Source: JAQVEB01 sp028698105 (GTDB lineage: Bacteria > Bacteroidota > Bacteroidia > Bacteroidales > Dysgonomonadaceae). From it: 23,225 nt of DNA. Positions 16,707-23,225 of this stretch are shown here, in pieces. Below the pieces are notes generated by a model, which did no database searches, had not been told where the DNA came from, and was given only the letters and a program-made list of their open reading frames with translations. The stretch is from NCBI GenBank assembly GCA_964293155.1, contig CAXYYA010000050.1, forward strand, positions 1 through 23,225. Direction: 5' to 3'. The position numbers and the translations under genes are program-made. Each line of letters begins with the position of its first letter. Within the stretch, counting starts at the first letter, position 1.

Positions 16707-17378
16707 ATGAAAATCAAAGATTACGTATTCAATGAAAACAAAGAGAAAAATGTAGGCAATGCCGAACGAATCTTCTCTTTTGTAGCCGGCGTGTGGCTTT
16801 TCTCAAAAGCATTTTCCGGAAGAAACAAGCTGTTCAAAGCCTTGCTGGGCAGCGCGCTCGTTTACAGGGCAGGCACAGGACACTGCGCGCTTTACAAAGC
16901 GATGGGCGTAGATGGCACCGCTACACACAACCGCGTAGTGGTAGATACCGATGTGATTGTAAACAAACCGCGTGAAGAAGTTTATGCTTACTGGCGTAAA
17001 CTGGAAAACCTGCCGTTGTTTATGAAACACCTCCAATCCGTGCGCGAACTAAGCGATACGCACTCCGTGTGGACGGCTAAATTGCCCGGTATGGGAACGG
17101 TTGAATGGAAAAGCGAGATCACGTCAGATGTGCCCAACGAATCCATCAAGTGGAAAAGCATGCCCGATTCGCAGATAGATAATACGGGATTGGTGCGGTT
17201 TGTGAATGCCGGAGACCTTGGAACGCAAATTCGGGTAGTAATGTCTTACGAAGCTCCCGCGGGCAATCTGGGCGCCGGCGTTGGCAACCTGTTAACTCCC
17301 GCACTGGAACGACTTATCCGTCAGGATATTAAACGATTTAAAGAAGTCATGGAAACCGGCCAACTGCCGATGGCTTAA
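16707..17378 (+). CDS. DUF2892 and SRPBCC domain protein
   Basis: A 223-residue protein with an N-terminal YgaP-type DUF2892 membrane segment (about 14-66, two short hydrophobic stretches around 22-35 and 43-55) and a C-terminal SRPBCC/START-like ligand-binding domain (about 76-215). VNKPREEVYAYWRKLENLPLFM (85-106) is the typical first helix after the opening strand. This fusion is found in many bacteria as an uncharacterised stress- or membrane-associated protein; the ligand is not known. It lies 127 nt after ligD with a hairpin between, so co-transcription with ku-ligD is possible but not shown. A terminator follows 25 nt after its stop. Confidence 0.82.
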   Translation: MKIKDYVFNENKEKNVGNAERIFSFVAGVWLFSKAFSGRNKLFKALLGSALVYRAGTGHCALYKAMGVDGTATHNRVVVDTDVIVNKPREEVYAYWRKLENLPLFMKHLQSVRELSDTHSVWTAKLPGMGTVEWKSEITSDVPNESIKWKSMPDSQIDNTGLVRFVNAGDLGTQIRVVMSYEAPAGNLGAGVGNLLTPALERLIRQDIKRFKEVMETGQLPMA

Positions 17379-17403
17379 ACAGCAAGAATGATAAGATAGA
17401 CGG

Positions 17404-17434
17404 AAGGGATTCTCCGAACGGGAATCCCTTTTGT
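17404..17434 (+). terminator. Intrinsic terminator after the DUF2892-SRPBCC gene
   Basis: A perfect 9-bp stem, AAGGGATTC (17404-17412) with GAATCCCTT (17422-17430), closes a 9-nt loop and is followed by TTGTTG. It ends the rightward ku-ligD side of the locus before the leftward AT-rich operon. Confidence 0.75.
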
Positions 17435-17462
17435 TGTGATAAAATTATTCGAATTTTTCCAA

Positions 17463-17607
17463 TGGCTCGAAGAGCCAAATTTTCATAACCGCAGGCGAAT
17501 AAATCGCCTGCGGTAAGGCTCACAGATTAACCCCGCCCGAAGTGGCGGTACGTGTTTAAGCTTATATATTTGTTTTTTAGCTTCCGCTGGCGCGAATTTT
17601 AAATTCG
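17463..17607. repeat. Cluster of four palindromes at the edge of the AT-rich island
   Basis: Four inverted repeats lie side by side: TGGCTC-gaa-GAGCCA (17463-17477); a perfect 11-bp stem ACCGCAGGCGA / TCGCCTGCGGT with a 5-nt loop (17488-17514); CCGCC/GGCGG (17533-17548); and CGAATTT/AAATTCG (17593-17607). No ORF of note covers them. They resemble the composite palindromic intergenic repeats at 10025-10603 in style but not in sequence. They occupy the gap between two convergent transcription units, 17435-17764. Confidence 0.6.
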
Positions 17608-17650
17608 TTCTAAAAGCGCGTATGCTATCAGTTAATTTTTTGCTTAGCAA

Positions 17651-17673
17651 CACACACTTCACAGAAGTGCGTG
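17651..17673 (-). terminator. Possible terminator hairpin of the methyltransferase-Vsr-helicase operon
   Basis: On the minus strand a 10-bp stem with one G-U pair (17651-17660 with 17664-17673) and a 3-nt loop lies about 90 nt beyond the helicase stop. It is compact enough for a terminator, but what follows is not T-rich, so termination is uncertain. Confidence 0.3.
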
Positions 17674-17764
17674 AGCAAGTGATAAATTTCTTATCAAAAG
17701 AAGCGAATAAGTTCGAGGGAATTCGTTCTCTGCCGTATATTTTATATATGTCCGAAAGTTACTT

Positions 17765-20707
17765 CTATTCAATGTCACTAAAACATCTGACACTTATACT
17801 AGAAACTCCATTGGTTATTGGTATATGGATAGGAAATGGAATCTCAGTTGAATTGAATTCTTGTCGTTGTTTTGAGCATATTTTTTTAAAGTCGCATTCC
17901 TCACACTTACTATTACTTGGGCGCATTGGAAATTCTCCCTCAAGAATCCTATTAACAGCCCATTCAATATTGTGGATAGCCGACTCAATTGCTGCATCTG
18001 TAATTGGAACATTTACTCTATTTGATAATTCTTCTGTGTCGGGTGCTTTTAGTAAATGAACCGAACCTGTTTTTGCATTCTCGCCCAGAACTATATCTGC
18101 TGCATAGGCATAAAGCTGAACCTGTAAAGACAGGTTTATCCAGAAAAAGGGATTTAACAGTCCCTCAGGAAAATCCATTGACTTGAAATCAATTACTCTT
18201 GCCTCTAAAATATTTCCATCATTATCCTCTCGTAATAGTAAATCGATTGAACCCGTAATTAATGCTTTGTCAGCTTTTATCTCGAAACGCTGCTCCAACG
18301 ACCGACTTTGTACAAAATCTTCCGGATAGCCTTCAGCATAATTACCTACTAAACGTTTTGATGCGTTTCTGGCTCTTTCGTAAGGACCTTCTCTCTCAGG
18401 GTCTCTTGATGGAAACACATGCTTTAAATGAAAAACATCCTCAGCAATTTCTTCGGCTTCTTCTCGCGTAGGTGCAGTATTTGCAAAAAGTTGATGAGTT
18501 CTATTAATTGCGGTATGAGTAGTTAATCCATAACCAAATAACTCAGGTACGGCAGGACTGTAGCCGTAAATTTTACGAAATTTATATTTCATTGGACATT
18601 CTAAATAGTCCTTAATTTCTGTAAAACTCGTAGGCATTGACTCTTCGTCTATACGAGGGCGTTGTTCTGTTCTCTCAATATTATCAGGTAAATGTGTTGT
18701 GTCTGTTACCACCGAAGGGTCATTCAGTCCTTGAAGTCTAAGTTTGAATGGACTGGGGTTTTTAGGTCTTTGCAATCCCGGTTGAATACTACTTCCTGTA
18801 ACATATAAAAATCTTTCAGCCCGTGTTAATGCCGTATAAAAAAGTCTTGCCTCACCAGCATTATTAGATTGATATAATCCTCTGGATAAAGGATTTTGAA
18901 TTAGGTTTAAAGGCAACCAGCCATTATAACTACTTCTTCTGCCGGGAAACCGCTGTTGAACAACATCTACGATAAAGACCACCGGGAATTCAAGCCCTTT
19001 CATTTTGTGAACTGTCGAAATTGTAACAGCATCAGGTCTCGACATTAGCTCTACTTGGGTTGTATCATATCCAGATTCGGCTACATTTTCAAGAAAATTT
19101 AATACGCTTTGGTATCTCTGACCCGTATCAATACTTACAAACACCTTTTCAACATCCAAAATAATTCCACTGAAAACCCCTAAATCACGCATCACTTGTT
19201 CATGATTTTGAAATTCTGTTGTTGAAACTCTGAATGTTTCTATTAATTCATGAACTAATAATTGAGGGTAGACCTTTCTTCTTGCTCCGCCAATCGGCCT
19301 ATGAATTTGATTGTTCCAATCAGCCAGGATCTCTAAAAAACGATTTAAATCAGCATTTGGGAATACAGGTAAGATATTAGAATTGAAAAAGTTAATTGCT
19401 TCCCTACGGGGATAGCCAGGAGACCTTAAAAGTCCCATAGCATCTCTAAGTGTTCTTGCATGAAGTCTTTCAAAAATTGAGCCCTCTGCTTCGATAATGT
19501 AATTAATATCAGCGTCCGAAAGCGCATTAGTGTAGTCTCGATGATATGGTGCTCCACCATTTCGAGTGCCTCCTTGTACTGAACGCATCAATATTGCAAA
19601 GTCAGATTTAGTGAGACCTCTTTCTGATCCGTCAGTCTCTATGTATTTAGTTCCAAGTAATTGATATATTCGGTTAGCAATCCATTCAGCTTCATCTTGT
19701 TTGGTTTCAAACCACAAGTTTCCGAAGTGCTGTATATTACCATCGGAGTTTGATACTGGTGCTTTATCAATTCTTGCCGTACTTAGTTCAAGTTGAATAA
19801 ATCTGTCTGATGCAGAGACAATAGTACTTGTGCTTCTAAAGTTTGTTGATAGGGTATGGGTAGAGCAATTTGGATATCTCTGGTCAAACTCAATTATATT
19901 TCGAACATCTGCACCTCTCCAACCATAAATGGATTGATCATCGTCACCTACTACAAATAATGAATTCAGTCGGCTATATAACCCCCTGATTAATCGTTCT
20001 TGGGAAATGTTAACATCTTGATACTCATCTACCATTAGATGCATTGCATTCTCCAGTGCTGCATTTATTTCTATATTATTTCTTTCTAATGCTTCAACAA
20101 CCAATCGAATCATTAATGAAAAGTCGATGTATTGGTCAGAGTTTAATCGGTTATTTATGTTTTTTAGGCAAGAACCCAATGGAGCATCTTCTTGCTCTAT
20201 ATCATAAAGAGATAGCATCTCATCGTTAGCCATCTTCCAAGCATTAGAGACTTCAGCAATGGTTTGGAACATTCTTGTATTTCGAGCATTTGCCAAAATG
20301 TTTAATCCTAAATCATAGTATCTTGACAATAAAAATAATTTCAATCGGTTTTCATCAAGCACTTCATATTGCCGATACTTTGCATTCATGGAGCCCAGAA
20401 GATGTTGACAGAAAGCATGTATTGTTCCAATGTACATAGCACCAACAAGAGCTACATGAAGTCCCACTTTTTCTAGGGCATCAGCAACACGTCTTTTTAT
20501 AGACTCAGCAGCTTTTTCTGTAAAAGTAAATGCAATTATGCTCTCTGGCTTTGTTCCTTCGTAAACTAGTCGAGCTATTCTAAATGCCAGTGTTCTTGAC
20601 TTGCCTGAACCAGCACATGCAAGACAAAGAATTTCATTGTTTGTATCAATTACAGCATCGTACTGTTCTTTGGTTAATTTACCTTCCTGATATAATTCGT
20701 TAATCAT
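17765..20707 (-). CDS. UvrD-type helicase fused to an Fe-S PD-(D/E)XK nuclease
   Basis: A 980-residue SF1A helicase with a C-terminal RecB-type nuclease. Helicase marks are Walker A AGSGKS (32-37), motif II DEYQD (227-231), GDDDQSIYGWRGA (254-266), TISTVHKMKGLEF (562-574) and the motif VI Arg in FYTALTRAER (623-632). The nuclease domain (about 692-945) has His731, Asp822, Asp840 and Lys842 in VIDFKS, then Gln862 and Tyr866. Cys704, Cys935, Cys938 and Cys944 frame it and should bind a 4Fe-4S cluster, as in AddB, Dna2 and Cas4. The start overlaps the vsr stop by 4 nt (ATGA), which fixes it. A DNA-degrading motor protein is certain. Its use as the restriction arm of the neighbouring methyltransferase is inference; a repair role is the alternative. 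Confidence 0.93.
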   Translation of the reverse strand: MINELYQEGKLTKEQYDAVIDTNNEILCLACAGSGKSRTLAFRIARLVYEGTKPESIIAFTFTEKAAESIKRRVADALEKVGLHVALVGAMYIGTIHAFCQHLLGSMNAKYRQYEVLDENRLKLFLLSRYYDLGLNILANARNTRMFQTIAEVSNAWKMANDEMLSLYDIEQEDAPLGSCLKNINNRLNSDQYIDFSLMIRLVVEALERNNIEINAALENAMHLMVDEYQDVNISQERLIRGLYSRLNSLFVVGDDDQSIYGWRGADVRNIIEFDQRYPNCSTHTLSTNFRSTSTIVSASDRFIQLELSTARIDKAPVSNSDGNIQHFGNLWFETKQDEAEWIANRIYQLLGTKYIETDGSERGLTKSDFAILMRSVQGGTRNGGAPYHRDYTNALSDADINYIIEAEGSIFERLHARTLRDAMGLLRSPGYPRREAINFFNSNILPVFPNADLNRFLEILADWNNQIHRPIGGARRKVYPQLLVHELIETFRVSTTEFQNHEQVMRDLGVFSGIILDVEKVFVSIDTGQRYQSVLNFLENVAESGYDTTQVELMSRPDAVTISTVHKMKGLEFPVVFIVDVVQQRFPGRRSSYNGWLPLNLIQNPLSRGLYQSNNAGEARLFYTALTRAERFLYVTGSSIQPGLQRPKNPSPFKLRLQGLNDPSVVTDTTHLPDNIERTEQRPRIDEESMPTSFTEIKDYLECPMKYKFRKIYGYSPAVPELFGYGLTTHTAINRTHQLFANTAPTREEAEEIAEDVFHLKHVFPSRDPEREGPYERARNASKRLVGNYAEGYPEDFVQSRSLEQRFEIKADKALITGSIDLLLREDNDGNILEARVIDFKSMDFPEGLLNPFFWINLSLQVQLYAYAADIVLGENAKTGSVHLLKAPDTEELSNRVNVPITDAAIESAIHNIEWAVNRILEGEFPMRPSNSKCEECDFKKICSKQRQEFNSTEIPFPIHIPITNGVSSISVRCFSDIE

Positions 20708-21132
20708 AAAGCGTTTTCCTTAATTAATAAAAGTAATTTATTAAACAATTTCTCTCTTTCAAATTTATTTCTCAATTCACACTGCCAAACTGTTAATACT
20801 TTCCAGCCCATTTTCTTTAGTTCATAAGTGATATTTTTATCTCTTTCTATTGTTTTTGATATTTTATTTTGCCAAAACTCAATATTACTTGATGGTAACG
20901 AAGATTTTCTACATCCTTTGTGTCCATGCCAAAAACAACCATGTATAAATATTACAGTTTTAAATTTAGTTATCACGATATCAGGTTTACCAGGTAATCT
21001 TTTAACGTTTTTTCTATATCTGAATCCCTGAGTAAATAAAAATTTTCTTACTAGTAATTCAGGTTTAGTTTCTTTGCCGGATATTTTTGACATAATTCGG
21101 CTTCGTTCTTGTTTTGTAAAAATATCAGCCAA
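20704..21132 (-). CDS. vsr: Very short patch repair endonuclease Vsr
   Basis: A 142-residue nuclease that nicks 5' of the T in T:G mismatches created when 5-methylcytosine deaminates. Catalytic Asp51 and His69 sit at the same numbers as in E. coli Vsr. The mismatch-intercalating region HGCFWHGH (64-71) includes Trp68, and the structural zinc ligands are Cys66, His71, Cys74 and Cys118. I accept the TTG start at 21132: it gives MADIFTKQERSRIM, which matches the family N-terminus, whereas the first ATG would delete it. It overlaps the methyltransferase stop by 8 nt and the helicase ATG by 4 nt, so translation is likely coupled. Pairing with a C5-methyltransferase is typical of this family. Confidence 0.94.
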   Translation of the reverse strand: MADIFTKQERSRIMSKISGKETKPELLVRKFLFTQGFRYRKNVKRLPGKPDIVITKFKTVIFIHGCFWHGHKGCRKSSLPSSNIEFWQNKISKTIERDKNITYELKKMGWKVLTVWQCELRNKFEREKLFNKLLLLIKENAL

Positions 21133-22150
21133 GGTGTTCTAATAAATGCTTTTTTATATGTATTGATTGATAATAACTAAAACGTGGAGGCAAAGCATTG
21201 CCAATCATAAGAGCAATACTTGATTTTGGGGCATTAATAGGGAATTTGTAGTTCTTCGGGAAAGTTTGTAACAAAGCAGCCTCTCTTGCAGAAATGCATC
21301 TATTCTGTTCTGGATGAAGGAAACGCCCTTTTGATGGATTTAAACATCCACCTGTTATTGTTGTCGAAAAATCATCCCATCTTAATCGTCCATAGACATC
21401 ATTAAATCCGACATTATCTTTTAGATGACATTTTAATTGCCGGTCTTTTCCCAAATCTTTTCTACTCCCCCCGTTTTTAGGTATATCTCTTATCAAATTC
21501 ATTATTTCATTTGAGTGTCTTGGAAAAATTTGGTGCAATGGATCATTAGAGTTTTCTGGGTTTGGAAGTTTACCGATCACTTGCCTAACAGTCTTTTTCT
21601 CTTTTGTTGGTTCTGCAATTTTTAGGGGAGCAAGCCTTGAACCAACCAATACAAGTCTTTTTCTATTTTGAGGAACGCCATAATCCTTAATGTTAACTAT
21701 CTTCCAATCAGGCTTATAATATCCAGCCTTTTCTAATTCTTTCAGAGCAGTTTTAAATGATTTGTCAAGAGCTAACCCGGGTACGTTTTCCATCATAAAA
21801 GTGTAAGGCTTCAACTCCTTAACGAATCTTACAAACTCCGTAATTAACTGGTTCCTGTCGTCTTTTACAGGTTTTGGTTTATTAAGTCTTCGTATCGAGC
21901 TAAATCCCTGACATGGAGGACAACCTGCAAGTAAATGAATTGTATTGTCACCAATTTCTTTTTGAACTTTTTCAATAGAGACGTTTCTTATATCGTCTGT
22001 TATAACTTTCGTTTTTTTGTGATTCAGTTTGTATGCCTTTGATGCAAGTTCATCTATTTCAAATGCTAACTTTGTTTGAAAACCCGCTTTATGAAGTCCT
22101 TCCGTCAACCCTCCAACTCCGCTAAATAAATCTATTGAGATTAATTTCAT
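21125..22150 (-). CDS. DNA (cytosine-5)-methyltransferase
   Basis: A 341-residue type II 5mC methyltransferase using S-adenosylmethionine. Motif I is DLFSGVGGLTEG (7-18), motif IV GCPPCQGFS (76-84) holds the catalytic Cys80, motif VI is ENV (121-123), motif VIII QNRKR (161-165), motif IX TITGG (264-268) and motif X IGNALPP (316-322). The target-recognition region (about 170-250) is short; the recognised sequence cannot be read from it. I start at ATG 22150 rather than the in-frame upstream ATG 22207 because a perfect -7 promoter element lies between them and the catalytic domain begins right after 22150. The gene is AT-rich compared with the chromosome around it and heads the three-gene overlapping operon. 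Confidence 0.95.
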   Translation of the reverse strand: MKLISIDLFSGVGGLTEGLHKAGFQTKLAFEIDELASKAYKLNHKKTKVITDDIRNVSIEKVQKEIGDNTIHLLAGCPPCQGFSSIRRLNKPKPVKDDRNQLITEFVRFVKELKPYTFMMENVPGLALDKSFKTALKELEKAGYYKPDWKIVNIKDYGVPQNRKRLVLVGSRLAPLKIAEPTKEKKTVRQVIGKLPNPENSNDPLHQIFPRHSNEIMNLIRDIPKNGGSRKDLGKDRQLKCHLKDNVGFNDVYGRLRWDDFSTTITGGCLNPSKGRFLHPEQNRCISAREAALLQTFPKNYKFPINAPKSSIALMIGNALPPRFSYYQSIHIKKHLLEHLG

Positions 22151-22166
22151 AGCGTTAATACGATTT

Positions 22167-22189
22167 TTTGTAGAAATTAAATCTACAAA
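22167..22189. promoter_or_regulatory. Perfect palindrome overlapping the methyltransferase promoter
   Basis: TTTGTAGA (22167-22174) and TCTACAAA (22182-22189) are perfect inverted 8-mers around a 7-nt AT spacer. The right half overlaps the -7 element at 22186-22193, and the rest covers the expected transcription start. Spacing of half-site centres is 15 nt, so this is more spread out than a simple dimeric HTH operator, but it could also form a hairpin in the 5' leader. No separate controller gene is present. Confidence 0.5.
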
Positions 22190-22193
22190 TATA
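22186..22193 (-). promoter_or_regulatory. -7 promoter element of the methyltransferase operon
   Basis: On the minus strand TATATTTG matches the Bacteroidetes -7 consensus TAnnTTTG perfectly, 35 nt before the methyltransferase ATG at 22150. A TTTG at the usual -33 distance is missing; the region there reads GTTC. It lies inside the longer ORF version and therefore argues for the short start. Confidence 0.55.
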
Positions 22194-22235
22194 CAAACTC
22201 TTTCCAAAGAAAGAACTCGTAATCATACAATTTTC

Positions 22236-22283
22236 TCCACAAAACAATTCGCGCTGCCACACATTCTATCGTATGGCAGCGCG
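22236..22283 (-). terminator. Terminator of the helical hypothetical gene
   Basis: On the minus strand CGCGCTGCCA/TGGCAGCGCG (22250-22259 with 22274-22283) is a perfect 10-bp GC-rich stem with a 14-nt loop, followed by a T-rich stretch (AATTGTTTTG). It lies 36 nt beyond the stop of the gene at 22320 and blocks read-through into the methyltransferase promoter. Next to it, TTGCCGGCAA (22296-22305) is a short palindrome. Confidence 0.6.
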
Positions 22284-22319
22284 GCAATACACTACTTGCC
22301 GGCAATCACCGGCGAAACC

Positions 22320-23015
22320 TCACTCATTCACCGGCGTAGGATCGGGAGTGACGGTTCCTTCCGTCGGTCGTTGCGGCGTACGGATACGCGACAACAGGTG
22401 CGAGATCGTGTACTCGCTGGCTTTGGCCGTACCTTTGTAAATACGCCTGCCAGCGTTACCCACCTTTCGGATGTAGGTATCCAGCACATCGTACTTCGCA
22501 CGGTTTTCGTCCGTAAGGTTCATGCGGAAATTCATGGCCGTGTTCTGCGCGTTGTTGAGCGTTTCCAGCGCATCGGCATCCGTAGCCATTGTTTCGGCAA
22601 AACCTTCGGGCATATCCTTCAGTTGGGCCACATGCGGCTGATAATACACCACCGCCTGGCGAACCGCTTTCACGGCCGCTTCGGTATCGCTTTTGCGCAG
22701 CGCCTTCACAGCCGCGGAGGCCGGAGCGACATCAAGCTCCGCATCTTTCACATAATCTTTCAGAAACAGCGCTTTTCGGTAAAGCGTGTCCTGAAGCGCA
22801 TGCACTTCTGCGCTCGCATCTTTCTGCTCCGGCATACCTGTGGAGGTACCGTGCACTTCCTGAATATCCGCGATGGCTTTTTCGAATCCCGTGAGGAACG
22901 TGTCGTCCATTGACTTGTAGTACGCCAGAAAATCAGCCTGATCGCGCGCAAAACTCTCTTTCATGGCAAGGCCGGCCAAGGGGTATTCGGCCTGCCGTAA
23001 TCTGAATGTTCTCAT
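22320..23015 (-). CDS. Uncharacterised helical protein
   Basis: A 231-residue soluble protein I do not recognise. It has no signal peptide or membrane segment. The sequence is rich in Ala, Glu, Lys and Asp and appears almost entirely alpha-helical, with likely coiled-coil stretches at about 28-55, 68-92, 99-123 and 140-170. It ends in a Pro/Thr-rich tail (213-231, RTPQRPTEG...PDPTPVNE). The start at 23015 is preferred because the extra 19 residues of the longer ORF (to 23072) come from an intergenic stretch. It uses the GC-richer codons of the chromosome rather than those of the neighbouring methyltransferase operon. Proteins of this sort are seen in Bacteroidetes as lineage-restricted families of unknown role; I cannot assign a function. 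Confidence 0.7.
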   Translation of the reverse strand: MRTFRLRQAEYPLAGLAMKESFARDQADFLAYYKSMDDTFLTGFEKAIADIQEVHGTSTGMPEQKDASAEVHALQDTLYRKALFLKDYVKDAELDVAPASAAVKALRKSDTEAAVKAVRQAVVYYQPHVAQLKDMPEGFAETMATDADALETLNNAQNTAMNFRMNLTDENRAKYDVLDTYIRKVGNAGRRIYKGTAKASEYTISHLLSRIRTPQRPTEGTVTPDPTPVNE

Positions 23016-23068
23016 AGGTTTAAAATTTAAATTATTGATCACTCGTTGTTGACGACGGGGAGCAAAAA

Positions 23069-23225
23069 TCAACTTACACGCTGTTCTTCACTTCTCACAC
23101 GCAACACTTCACAATGCACGCGGCGATCTGTACCGCTCACACGTGCTTCTTCACTCCTTACATGCTCTTCTTCACCGCTCCCATGAAGAAAACCACTGCT
23201 CACACGCGCTTCTTCACCGGGGACA
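23069..23225 (-). CDS. Possible 3' end of a gene with heptapeptide repeats, cut by the window edge
   Basis: On the minus strand one frame is open from the window edge for 51 codons to a TGA at 23069-23071. The 21-bp repeat then gives a 7-residue unit (E-E-A-R-V-S-G and variants such as E-E-Q-R-V-S). The other two frames on that strand hit stops within the repeat unit. It could equally be a non-coding minisatellite, because a repetitive sequence keeps one frame open easily and the repeat looks built from heptanucleotides. The upstream sequence is not visible, so confidence is low. Confidence 0.2.
   Translation of the reverse strand, partial: VPGEEARVSSGFLHGSGEEEHVRSEEARVSGTDRRVHCEVLRVRSEEQRVS
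23073..23219. repeat. 21-bp tandem repeat, seven units
   Basis: Units start at 23073, 23094, 23115, 23136, 23157, 23178 and 23199, an exact 21-bp period over 147 bp. Five are clear copies of CTCACACGTGCTTCTTCACT with a few changes; the units at 23115 and 23178 are degenerate. On the minus strand the unit reads GTGAAGAAGCACGTGTGAG plus two bases, which looks like three diverged heptamers of GTGAAGA type. The array may continue beyond the window edge. Confidence 0.75.

Noticed and set aside
17622..18059. Rightward ORF of 145 codons at the end of the helicase gene
   Set aside because: Most of it is antisense to the conserved Fe-S nuclease tail of the helicase. The front part covers AT-rich intergenic DNA. 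No domain is recognisable.
17765..22150. DISARM or Gabija system
   Set aside because: There is no DUF1998 or PLD-type gene beside the methyltransferase and no OLD-family ATPase beside the helicase. The helicase carries its own nuclease and is longer than GajB.
22151..22207. Longer methyltransferase start at 22207
   Set aside because: The extra 19 residues carry no family motif, and the perfect -7 promoter element at 22186-22193 would lie inside the gene.
17590..22254. Possible attachment-site pair GCGCGAATT / AATTCGCGC at the two island edges
   Set aside because: Only nine bases, in inverted rather than direct orientation, each part of a local hairpin. This is expected by chance.
23073..23219. 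CRISPR array
   Set aside because: The repeat is contiguous with a 21-bp period and has no unique spacers; no cas gene is present.

Overview
The window looks like a chromosomal segment of a Bacteroidales bacterium. The evidence is the clpP-clpX-recQ and dxs-trkA gene orders, the Bacteroidetes-type protein sequences, promoter-like TAnnTTTG elements in place of E. coli -10 boxes, and weak Shine-Dalgarno sites. The genus cannot be fixed from sequence alone. No rRNA, tRNA, CRISPR array, integrase or transposase gene was seen.

Layout, left to right. (1) 1-2233: a terminator of an off-window gene (probably tig, by the usual gene order), then clpP and clpX, closed by a strong intrinsic terminator. 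(2) 2234-9949: recQ with its own probable promoter, then a tightly packed set dxs, trkA, GNAT acetyltransferase, and a CstB-like persulfide dioxygenase/rhodanese. (3) 9950-10603: a gene-free stretch made of nested palindromic repeats, ending in a MITE-like element with 23-nt terminal inverted repeats. (4) 10658-13136: a GH16 lipoprotein converging on a leftward DUF202-queF-ThuA set. (5) 13266-17434: ku and ligD (a complete bacterial NHEJ pair, with start and stop overlapping by one base), then a DUF2892-SRPBCC membrane protein and its terminator. (6) 17463-17613: another cluster of palindromes. (7) 17765-22193: a leftward, visibly AT-richer operon of a C5-cytosine methyltransferase, a Vsr endonuclease and a large UvrD-type helicase fused to an Fe-S PD-(D/E)XK nuclease. 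(8) 22236-23225: a second GC-richer region with an unrecognised helical protein and a 21-bp tandem repeat that runs to the window edge.

The most interesting part is region 7. All three genes overlap (8 nt and 4 nt), the methyltransferase promoter overlaps a perfect 8-7-8 palindrome, and no classical restriction endonuclease is present. The methyltransferase would mark host DNA, Vsr would repair the T:G mismatches that 5mC deamination produces, and the helicase-nuclease is the only candidate effector. This reads as a restriction-modification-like defence module whose restriction component is a RecB/AddAB-like motor nuclease. That function is inference.
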